Positions 54,601 through 61,571 of a DNA stretch of 64,000 nt are shown piece by piece. The position numbers and the translations under genes are program-made. Under the pieces are notes generated by a model, which searched no databases, had not been told where the DNA came from, and saw only the letters and a list, made by a program, of their open reading frames with translations. Origin of the DNA: Sphingobacterium sp. SRCM116780 (GTDB lineage Bacteria; Bacteroidota; Bacteroidia; Sphingobacteriales; Sphingobacteriaceae); the NCBI RefSeq assembly GCF_021442025.1, contig NZ_CP090446.1, positions 248,001 to 312,000 of the forward strand, read 5' to 3'. Position 1 is the stretch's first letter. Each line of letters opens with the position of its first letter.

Positions 54601-55100
54601 TGTTTGATTTTTGGAAGTTTTACAATGGACTATTAAATAGGACAGATTATTTTGACAATTATTGGGATCAATTTCCACAAGGTCATCTTTTTCGTTTTAA
54701 AAGCCTAACACTTTCTTTATTGGAAGATAATTTTTCTAATAAAAATGTGAAAGGGTTATGTAATACGCTTGCGGTTATTTGCAATGATGGAGCAGATCGT
54801 GATTATACAAATATTTTATTACAGCTTCTAGATGAGAAATGGCATATTTCAGAAGAAGATATTGTCAGCGTTTTAGAACTAATTAAAGACCCTAAGAGTA
54901 TAGACAAATTATATGAGATAGCTGTCAATGTACCTGATTATGATGATATGCGTGCTTTAGCGAAAAAATGCATGTGGGCTTTGAGTGATATTAATACACC
55001 AGAAGCAATACAAAAGTTGGAATTATTATCTAACTCTGATGATTTTATAATAAAAGAAAATGCATTATTTCAACTCCACCAAGTTATTAATAAGAGCTAA
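54600..55100 (+). CDS. helical-repeat protein, possible orphan immunity protein
   Basis: A 166-residue cytoplasmic protein built from short helical pairs that look like HEAT repeats (KSIDKLYEIAVNVPDYDDMR, ALAKKCMWALSDINTPEAIQ). No export signal and no catalytic motif. Its position downstream of the RHS toxin, its TAATG coupling to a decayed upstream frame and its AT-rich composition suggest an immunity protein from an older cassette. Its 3' end overlaps that of a minus-strand DUF4291 frame by 14 bases. Confidence 0.6.
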   Translation: MFDFWKFYNGLLNRTDYFDNYWDQFPQGHLFRFKSLTLSLLEDNFSNKNVKGLCNTLAVICNDGADRDYTNILLQLLDEKWHISEEDIVSVLELIKDPKSIDKLYEIAVNVPDYDDMRALAKKCMWALSDINTPEAIQKLELLSNSDDFIIKENALFQLHQVINKS

Positions 55101-55680
55101 TTTTTAAAGCGATTTTTTTAGATAAAGGATAAGGTTGTTCATTCGGCAATAAATCCTTTGCCTGATTGATCTTATTTTCATTGACAAGTTGATGAATTTG
55201 TTTGCAATACTCTGTAATATCCTCAATACTTACAATTCAATCATCAATATATTTTTCTAACGCGATACTTGATAACCCAATTTGAATAGAACGGTAGTTT
55301 AGAGGTTTAAGGAAAATGTCTTTTTCCGGATCCCATTGAATACGTATAACTGAATTTTGTAATTTTTCTTTCCAGTCCTTGCAAGATGTATGAATGTTGT
55401 TGTCGAAGTGGGATTGACATGCATTCTGTAAAGCCCATTCAAAACCACTCCTCTTTATCTTTATTGCTAAAATGTGTTCTTGATTTTCTTTAGTTGCCCA
55501 ACCTGAACGATACATCATCCACAAGAATGAAGGTTTGATCCAAGTCATTCTTTTCTTTTTGAACGGAGGGTCTATAAAAGTTTGGCTCTCTATTGCTGAG
55601 TAAGCAATCTTTTTATTGAATGCTTGATAAACTGTAATTGTATTTTTGTCATATATTGCTTTTATTCTTCTTAGATTCAT
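55087..55680 (-). pseudogene. DUF4291 gene interrupted by an in-frame TGA
   Basis: The first 147 codons match DUF4291 closely (MTWIKPSFLWMMYRSGW, ILAIKIKRSGFEWAL, VIRIQWDPEKDI, NYRSIQIGLSS). The frame then meets TGA at 55237-55239 after KYIDD, and continues in the same frame with IVSIEDITEYCKQIHQLVNE to a TAA at 55087-55089. The total of 197 codons is the normal family length and the TGA stands where Trp is expected. It is either a nonsense mutation, a sequencing error or a shortened but working protein. Confidence 0.8.
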
Positions 55681-56091
55681 ATTGCTAGAAGATTTTTAGG
55701 TTTAATGAACTTGATAAGTCGTCCAACACATCTAGGATGTGGCTTTTGTCTCCATATTATATATTATCAAACTTAACAAATTGTTAGAAAATTATAGTTT
55801 TATACATATTGCATAAATATCCTTAAGTGGAAATGTCGCAAAATGAAATCAAACTAATAATATTAAAAATAAATAGAACCCTCTAATTTTAATTAAAAAT
55901 ATTATAATAAATTGATATAATCAATGAAAACCTATCTCTAATTATTAATGTTATTGGCTTGATTTATAAAAAAAAACTAAAAAAAGGTCATATTTAAGTA
56001 AGGATAATATTCCTTTGTGTACGATGAAAATATAAAGAACTTCAACTATTATATTGACAATGAATTAATCATAAGAAAGATCCTAAGTAAT

Positions 56092-56129
56092 TAGTCGTGT
56101 CTTAAAATGGAATTTTTAAGACACGACTA
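56092..56129. terminator. perfect 16-bp hairpin, terminator-like
   Basis: TAGTCGTGTCTTAAAA and its exact complement flank a 6-base loop. There is no long T run, so it may be a repeat end rather than a terminator. Confidence 0.45.
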
Positions 56130-56167
56130 TCTAATCCATAAAATTCTAACTTAACACCAGTTAAAAT

Positions 56168-56202
56168 AAAAGCTAGTGGATGATAATTTTCCACTAGCTT
56201 TT
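56168..56202. terminator. bidirectional terminator downstream of creD
   Basis: AAAAGCTAGTGGA and its complement form a 13-bp stem with a 9-base loop and flanking A and T runs, about 180 bases past the creD stop. Confidence 0.65.
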
Positions 56203-56383
56203 TATATACTTAATATCTTCAATATTAAATGAGTGCTATTGTTTTCAGTTTTATCTATATCTGAAATAACAGCTTCGCCTTATTAAAAAATGGCTTCATT
56301 AATGAAAGTAATGACCACTTTTTTTGAAGTAGATGTAAATAAAAGTCACATACATCTTCATATAAACAATGCTTTTCATGTGA

Positions 56384-57841
56384 TTATTTCCTTTCTATTT
56401 GATCCCAATTGATCTTGGTCGATAAACGCATCAATACAGCAAGAATGATGAATATACCAACGGTTCCTACAATCAAAGAAAGATCGCGTAATTGCATCAA
56501 TACATATATAAAAACATAAAAAGTGCTCAAAATAGCAGAAAATAAAAGTGCAGATTTGTTGTCTTTGGTAATGGTTTTAACAAACGAAGCAATTAATACA
56601 ATGGTAGCAATAGCAGCTAATAAATAAGCAATATTAAATCCTAAATGTTCACTGATCGCTAACAAGAGCGAGTAGAACAATACCATAGCAAAACCAATCA
56701 ACATATATTGGATAAAATGAATACGTTGTTTTTTGATAATTTCTGTAAAAAATAAAGCTGTAAAAGAGAGAATGATAATCAGGATCCCATATTTTGCTAC
56801 ACGAGTTGTTTTTTGATAATTGTTAACCTCATCTAAGAAGTTGATTTGAATCATATCTTTTTCCGATGCGGTATTGTTGTCTGTAGCAACTGCAACTGTA
56901 GCTTCGGTTTGATTAGTGGTGACAGTATAGTTGTCCTCACTGCTGCTGTTGATCTCATAATTGTTGTTGATTTCATACAGTCGTTTCACATCTCCTGTCC
57001 ATTGTTGTGCTAACTTACGACTGAAGCTTGGGATATTCCAAGTTGCATCAAAAGTTTGAGCTGTTATTTTTCTGTCATCAGGTAAAATGGCACCATTGAA
57101 ACTTGGGTTTCCCCAATTTCCTTTTGCATGAATAGTGGTTTGCTTTGCGAGCGGAAAGAAGTTGATCGATTGAGATCCCCGCAGGTTAAATTTAATTTGA
57201 AAATTCCCTGTCGTTGTCTTCGATTGATTCAGATCAATAGCAGCGACCATGTTTTTTTCAAAAGGATCTAAAGCCGACATATTCGTTTCAAATTCAATTT
57301 TTTGATCATTGATCTGAAGAAAAGGAGAGGCCCCCAAACCTTTAAGATCACTTAAGCCAATTAATATCTTTGCATTTTTCCACTCTAAATCTGCAGGAGA
57401 AACTTCGAGTTTACTAAAATCAATCGCATCAAAAGAACCTTTCAGATCCAGCTGAGCATTGTACACAACACTTTGATAAATGCCTCTTTTCAGTGATTCT
57501 GGCAAAACCAGACTATTGATCTGTAGCGATTTTGGTAATAAGTACACATAGTTTGTTACATACGTGTTTTTGGTCGATATCTTATTACTTTCATTCACGA
57601 CCACTTGTTGCGCCGTTTGATAGGGAATGGCAAAAATGGGTCCTGAGATGACTTGTTGATTTCCCCATTTAAAGGCAATCTCTTGACTCACCTCTTCTTG
57701 TCGACTCTTCCTTTCTTCGATCAGTTCCTTTACCCAAAATAAAGGAATTAAAAGTAAGAGTACAAGTATGAAAATAACACTCAATTTTGCAAAAATTGAA
57801 TTACTAATACGATCGAATAGGGATGTTTTATTTGTTTCCAT
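56384..57841 (-). CDS. creD: CreD-family inner-membrane protein
   Basis: A 485-residue protein with one N-terminal membrane helix (KLSVIFILVLLLLIPLFWV), a periplasmic domain of about 310 residues starting ELIEERKSRQEEVSQEI, and a C-terminal bundle of membrane helices. This is the layout of E. coli CreD. The family is tied to envelope stress and beta-lactam or colicin tolerance. It is the last gene of a four-gene leftward operon that carries its own winged-helix regulator, not the CreBC two-component system. Confidence 0.9.
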   Translation of the reverse strand: METNKTSLFDRISNSIFAKLSVIFILVLLLLIPLFWVKELIEERKSRQEEVSQEIAFKWGNQQVISGPIFAIPYQTAQQVVVNESNKISTKNTYVTNYVYLLPKSLQINSLVLPESLKRGIYQSVVYNAQLDLKGSFDAIDFSKLEVSPADLEWKNAKILIGLSDLKGLGASPFLQINDQKIEFETNMSALDPFEKNMVAAIDLNQSKTTTGNFQIKFNLRGSQSINFFPLAKQTTIHAKGNWGNPSFNGAILPDDRKITAQTFDATWNIPSFSRKLAQQWTGDVKRLYEINNNYEINSSSEDNYTVTTNQTEATVAVATDNNTASEKDMIQINFLDEVNNYQKTTRVAKYGILIIILSFTALFFTEIIKKQRIHFIQYMLIGFAMVLFYSLLLAISEHLGFNIAYLLAAIATIVLIASFVKTITKDNKSALLFSAILSTFYVFIYVLMQLRDLSLIVGTVGIFIILAVLMRLSTKINWDQIERK

Positions 57842-57853
57842 GATCTTTAAGAT

Positions 57854-58357
57854 TTATAATATTGTGATGTAATACTGTTGAAGATGATTTTTAAGGTCAA
57901 AATTTAACGAGCTTTTGATTTCGGGAAGAGGAATTCGTAATAAATTTTTAAATTCCAAATCATAGAACCGTTGCATATTGCTTCCTTTTAAAAAGGCTTT
58001 GATGTATGTTTTAACATATTCGGGATAAATACAGGTTCCGATGCCAATCATGGCGAATTGATATGCACTAATTTTTCCATTACCCAGTAATAGATATTGC
58101 ATCGCAACTTCATCATGAATCTCAGTGCCAGTTTCTGTAATCACATGAAAGACATCATGATTTTCTAATTTAGGAATGACATCGAATCCTTTTTCTTGAT
58201 AGAAAAGACCCAATTGATAACCAAGTGAATGCTTGGGGAACTGTAGAAAGTCTTCCTTTGAGATATCCCAGGCAGCTTTCTGACGCTTGAATAGTTGCAT
58301 GTAAACCTTTTGGCTAGCATTGTATAAGGCTAACATGATATTTAATCTTATTTTCAT
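57854..58357 (-). CDS. Coq4-like protein
   Basis: The ATG at 58357 is preferred; the frame continues upstream only to a TTG at 58402 inside the operator-like sequence. The 167-residue protein carries the COQ4 metal motif HDxxH-x11-E exactly (His67, Asp68, His71, Glu83), within LENHDVFHVITETGTEIHDE. COQ4 acts in ubiquinone synthesis in eukaryotes. Sphingobacteria normally use menaquinone, so the role here must differ or be indirect. It lies between the regulator and creD, 12 bases before creD. Confidence 0.72.
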   Translation of the reverse strand: MKIRLNIMLALYNASQKVYMQLFKRQKAAWDISKEDFLQFPKHSLGYQLGLFYQEKGFDVIPKLENHDVFHVITETGTEIHDEVAMQYLLLGNGKISAYQFAMIGIGTCIYPEYVKTYIKAFLKGSNMQRFYDLEFKNLLRIPLPEIKSSLNFDLKNHLQQYYITIL

Positions 58358-58369
58358 TCTTTCTTTTTT

Positions 58370-58396
58370 AAAAGTACTTTGTTTTTCAAAGTTAAT
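58370..58396. promoter_or_regulatory. operator-like palindrome, internal copy
   Basis: TACTTTG-TTTTT-CAAAGTT lies in the 50-base gap before the Coq4-like gene. It is nearly identical over 27 bases to the copy upstream of the operon. It suggests separate regulation of the last two genes. Confidence 0.65.
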
Positions 58397-58407
58397 AGTC
58401 AAAAAAA

Positions 58408-58710
58408 TTATTTGTACTGCTGTTTAATCAAATTTTCAAGTGCTTTTAAGTGATCTTCAAAAGCTTTTTCACCTTGTTTGGTTCTTCTGTAACGTGTATT
58501 TGGTTTTCTATCCACAAACATTTTAAAAACTTCGATATAATTTTCTTTTTCTAACGTTTTTAAATTAGAAGCTAGGTTGCCATCTGTGACATCCAAAATT
58601 GCTTTTAATGAATTAAAATCATATTCGTCATTCGCCATCAGCACACTCATGATTTGTAGGCGAACTTTATTTTCAAATATTTTATTATATAATGTTAAAT
58701 CGAAATCCAC
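58408..58710 (-). CDS. winged-helix transcriptional regulator
   Basis: A 100-residue MarR/PadR-like single-domain regulator. The helix-turn-helix is in DFNSLKAILDVTDGNLASNL and the wing in FVDRKPNTRYRRTKQGEKAF. It overlaps the preceding gene by one base (stop and start share a base). As the only regulator in the operon it is the likely binder of the two palindromes at 58370 and 59328. Confidence 0.85.
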   Translation of the reverse strand: MDFDLTLYNKIFENKVRLQIMSVLMANDEYDFNSLKAILDVTDGNLASNLKTLEKENYIEVFKMFVDRKPNTRYRRTKQGEKAFEDHLKALENLIKQQYK

Positions 58711-59327
58711 TATTCGTATTTTTTATGAACGATTATTCCATAGATGATGTGCAATACACCAAATCCCAAAGACCAAAAAATAATGCCATTTCCAGGGAAG
58801 AGCAAAGCTAACAGTCCTAACACAATTTCTAAAATTCCTAACCCTTTTATTTCTTTAAATGTATAGTTACTTCCTGCGGTCAGGGCCAAGCCATAAAAAA
58901 TCAATAAGATGGACGCCACGACTGCATAGTTTTCTTTGAAAATTGAAATTAGAGCAAACAGACCACCTGCGATAAGAGGTACGGCCATTGCAAAAAGTAG
59001 GGAACGGCTCGCCGTATTCCAGATACTTTGTTGATTGGCTTTTGCTTTTTTCTTCGCCATATATACTCCCGTAAATACAGAAGCCAATAAAACAACAGCT
59101 GCAGTTATCAGAAGCTTGACAATGATAATTGGTTCGGTGACATAATGATCTCGATACCCAGCTTGGCTGTCAAAACCATATACTTCGTAATAAGCATAAG
59201 CTGCGCCGAGTAGTGCATACATGCCAATGAGAACGCTTGAAATTCCGCTAATAGAGATAAATTTGCTTGATTTCTCCATTAAATTTCGAATGCTTGCTAT
59301 TTCTTTTACTAAATCTTCTTGTTTCAT
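58710..59327 (-). CDS. membrane protein of unknown function, first gene of the CreD operon
   Basis: A 205-residue protein with a short N-terminal helical segment (DLVKEIASIRNLMEKSSKF) followed by six hydrophobic segments. Charged residues between them suggest an even number of helices. I do not recognise a named family. It begins the operon that continues with the regulator, Coq4-like protein and CreD, and its start is directly next to the palindromic operator. Confidence 0.75.
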   Translation of the reverse strand: MKQEDLVKEIASIRNLMEKSSKFISISGISSVLIGMYALLGAAYAYYEVYGFDSQAGYRDHYVTEPIIIVKLLITAAVVLLASVFTGVYMAKKKAKANQQSIWNTASRSLLFAMAVPLIAGGLFALISIFKENYAVVASILLIFYGLALTAGSNYTFKEIKGLGILEIVLGLLALLFPGNGIIFWSLGFGVLHIIYGIIVHKKYE

Positions 59328-59354
59328 AAAAGTACTTTGTTATTCAAAGTAAAT
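59328..59354. promoter_or_regulatory. operator-like palindrome upstream of the CreD operon
   Basis: TACTTTG-TTATT-CAAAGTA (59333-59351) has perfect 7-bp arms. It lies immediately before the start codon of the first gene, so a bound protein would block transcription or translation. Confidence 0.65.
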
Positions 59355-59433
59355 GAATAAGAATGAATTATGCAAATTTATTTTTGAGAACGAAAAATAA
59401 ATGAAGAAATAATAGAAATTATTGAAAAAAGAC

Positions 59434-59464
59434 TTGCAGAATATGGATTAGGTTTCTATCTTTG
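59434..59464 (+). promoter_or_regulatory. promoter of tRNA-Leu
   Basis: TATCTTTG (59457-59464) matches TAnnTTTG exactly, 20 bases before the tRNA. A TTG at 59434-59436 serves as a partial -33 box with 20-base spacing. Confidence 0.65.
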
Positions 59465-59483
59465 TGCCACAAGAAATCCTAAT

Positions 59484-59565
59484 GCGGAAGTGGCGTAATT
59501 GGTAGCCGCACCAGACTTAGGATCTGGCGCCGCAAGGCGTGGGGGTTCGAGTCCCTTCTTCCGCA
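59484..59565 (+). tRNA. tRNA-Leu (anticodon UAG)
   Basis: The acceptor stem GCGGAAG pairs with CTTCCGC and the discriminator is A. The anticodon arm is CCAGA-CTTAGGA-TCTGG, giving anticodon TAG. A long variable arm (CGCCGCAAGGCGT) confirms a class II tRNA, and the T arm reads GGGGG-TTCGAGT-CCCTT. The CCA end is not encoded, as is usual in this phylum. Confidence 0.97.
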
Positions 59566-59573
59566 CTTGAATG

Positions 59574-59609
59574 TCCTCCCGAATTTAAATCCTCGGGAGG
59601 ATTTTTTTT
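59574..59609 (+). terminator. terminator of tRNA-Leu
   Basis: TCCTCCCGA and its complement form a 9-bp GC-rich stem with a 10-base loop and an eight-T tail. Confidence 0.85.
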
Positions 59610-59641
59610 ATCAAAATAATGCGTAAACGCTTAGAAAGAGT

Positions 59642-60967
59642 ATGAACATTTCACACGAAAAAGTTGACGCAATCAACGCAGTAATTAAAGTTGATTTAGC
59701 GCCTGAAGATTATAATCCTCAAGTAGACAAAGAAATCAAGGATCAAGCTAAGAAAGCTAAATTACCTGGATTTCGTCCTGGTTTAGTACCTACCGCTCAC
59801 ATTAGACGTACTTATGGTAAATCAATTTTGTTTGATACGATCAACAAAGTTGTTAATGAAAAAATTACAGCATACATCGGTGAAAACAAATTAGAAGTAT
59901 TGGGTCAACCACTTCCTTTAGAAGAAACTGCTGAGTATAACTGGGATTATAAAGACACTTTCCAATTTGCTTATGAAATTGGTTTAGCTCCAGAATTTGT
60001 AAATCCTTTCACGAAAGATGCTGAATTCAAAGAGTACGAAATCAAAGCTGACGAGGAAACTTTAGCTTCTCGTATTAAAAACTTACGTCGTAGCTACGGT
60101 AAAATGACAAATCCTGAAGTTTCTGAAGAAGGCGATGTATTATACGCTAACTTGAAACAGGATAAAGAAGAAGGTATTGAAAAAACAACTTCAGTACGTA
60201 CTGATATTATTGAAGATGCTAAGATTAAAAAATCTTTAGTAGGTCTTAAACAAGATGATGTTGTAAAAATCGATATCAAAAAAGCATTCAAAGCTGAAGA
60301 CATTGCTCGTATCTTAGGGATCACAGAGGAAGAAGTAGAAGCATTAGATGTAACTAAATTTGAATTGACTGTTAAGAACATTAACCGTTTAGAAGAATCT
60401 GATTTGAATCAAGAATTCTACAATAAACTATTCGCAGAAGGTGAAGTAACAGAAGAATCTCAATTCAGAGAAAAAGTAAAAGAAGAAGTTGAAAACTTAT
60501 TCAAACAAAATTCTGACCAACGTTTACGTAATGATATGTATACTTTCGGTATGGAGAAGGTAGCTGTAGCTTTCCCTGAAGAATTCTTGAAAAGATGGTT
60601 AAAAGCAACAAACCCAAGCATCTCTGAAGAAGAGTTGAATGAAGGTTTTGCAGATTTCTTGAACAACTTGAAATGGACAATTATTGAAAACCGTGTTGTT
60701 ACTGAAAATAATCTTGAAGTAAAATATGATGAAGTCATTAATTTAGCGAAAGAACGTATCTATGCGCAAATCAAAATGTACAACATCAATGAAGAACCTA
60801 CTGATGAGCAATTGTCACAATATGCGATTCAATTATTGCAAGATAAAGAACAAGGTAACCGCTTGTTCGAAGAAGCAAAAGCACTTAAAGTGTTTGAATT
60901 CTTAAAAGGTCAAATTAAAATTAACAAAGAAGAGATTGAATACGCTGCATTCGAAAAATTAGCGTAA
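59642..60967 (+). CDS. tig: trigger factor (ribosome-associated chaperone)
   Basis: This chaperone binds nascent chains at the ribosome exit tunnel. The ribosome-binding signature is LPGFRPGLVPTAHIRRTYG (residues about 41-60), a variant of the usual GFRxGKxP. The middle domain (about 150-240) is short and lacks recognisable FKBP active-site residues, as in other Bacteroidota trigger factors. The C-terminal helical arms fill the last 200 residues. At 441 residues it is normal for the phylum. A strong terminator follows; clpP and clpX are not adjacent. Confidence 0.93.
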   Translation: MNISHEKVDAINAVIKVDLAPEDYNPQVDKEIKDQAKKAKLPGFRPGLVPTAHIRRTYGKSILFDTINKVVNEKITAYIGENKLEVLGQPLPLEETAEYNWDYKDTFQFAYEIGLAPEFVNPFTKDAEFKEYEIKADEETLASRIKNLRRSYGKMTNPEVSEEGDVLYANLKQDKEEGIEKTTSVRTDIIEDAKIKKSLVGLKQDDVVKIDIKKAFKAEDIARILGITEEEVEALDVTKFELTVKNINRLEESDLNQEFYNKLFAEGEVTEESQFREKVKEEVENLFKQNSDQRLRNDMYTFGMEKVAVAFPEEFLKRWLKATNPSISEEELNEGFADFLNNLKWTIIENRVVTENNLEVKYDEVINLAKERIYAQIKMYNINEEPTDEQLSQYAIQLLQDKEQGNRLFEEAKALKVFEFLKGQIKINKEEIEYAAFEKLA

Positions 60968-60992
60968 TCCAGTACACTTCAAAATAATATAG

Positions 60993-61025
60993 AAAGCCTT
61001 TCCAAAATCTGGAAAGGCTTTTTTG
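60993..61025 (+). terminator. Rho-independent terminator of tig
   Basis: AAAGCCTTTCCA and its complement form a 12-bp stem with loop AAATC and a T tail. Confidence 0.9.
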
Positions 61026-61571
61026 TTTAGCGGATTCTTTCTATGTGAAAGGGATCAAGTTCAAAAATTGTGGACTCAGCAAATAATTTGGTAGATCTGA
61101 ACTGGAAATTGGAGGCTGATTTAATATGGTCTTTCTGGTTTAAGTGTTCGCTCTTTCAGCGGTCACTTAAACCCAGTATAAAATCGAAGTCTCTGTCTGG
61201 GAATAGAGCAGAACCAATGAAATCTAAAACTGAACAATGACAACAACATATAGATTTAAGGATAATAGTGTCCCGTATTCTATAACTTTTGCAGTTTCCA
61301 ACACTAACGTTTATGCCATAGTATTTCGGTCTGGAGACCAAGTTTTCAAAGGAGATTGAAGTGACTCTTTGGAACACTTCAACCAGAGAAACAGTCCACA
61401 ACTTTTGTATAAGATCCGGTGAGAGCCCATGAATTCAAACAGCATAACCTAACCATGATAAAGGCTGAAATTATAACAGTAGTAGCAAAAAACCACTATA
61501 AGAAATACAAGGTACCCTCATCATTGCGCATGCATATTAAAAAGAACTAATTTGGATTTTTTATTAAAAAG
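61026..61571. other. 0.55 kb region without a recognised gene
   Basis: It holds one long hairpin (61137-61173). An 81-codon minus-strand frame (61156-61401) is Cys- and Ser-rich with no family resemblance, so I do not call it. On the plus strand a short stretch (FSKEIEVTLWNTSTRETVHN, about 61344-61403) looks weakly protein-like and could be a remnant. Confidence 0.5.
61137..61173. repeat. 37-base two-part hairpin
   Basis: GGTTTAAGTG pairs with CACTTAAACC and, inside, CGCT pairs with AGCG across a 5-base loop. The two stems are separated by a 2-by-2 internal loop. There is no T run. Confidence 0.6.

Larger units (their letters stand above)
55681..56383. other. 0.7 kb AT-rich region with two strong hairpins
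   Basis: No coding frame seen. The only structure is the two hairpins listed at 56092-56129 and 56168-56202. It separates the accessory region from the CreD operon. Confidence 0.6.

Noticed and set aside
61156-61401. 81-codon minus-strand frame in the gap after tig
   Set aside because: Cys-rich, no start context and no recognisable family; kept only as part of the gap description.
61455-61550. Short plus-strand frame from ATG at 61455
   Set aside because: About 31 codons; too short and without context to call a gene.
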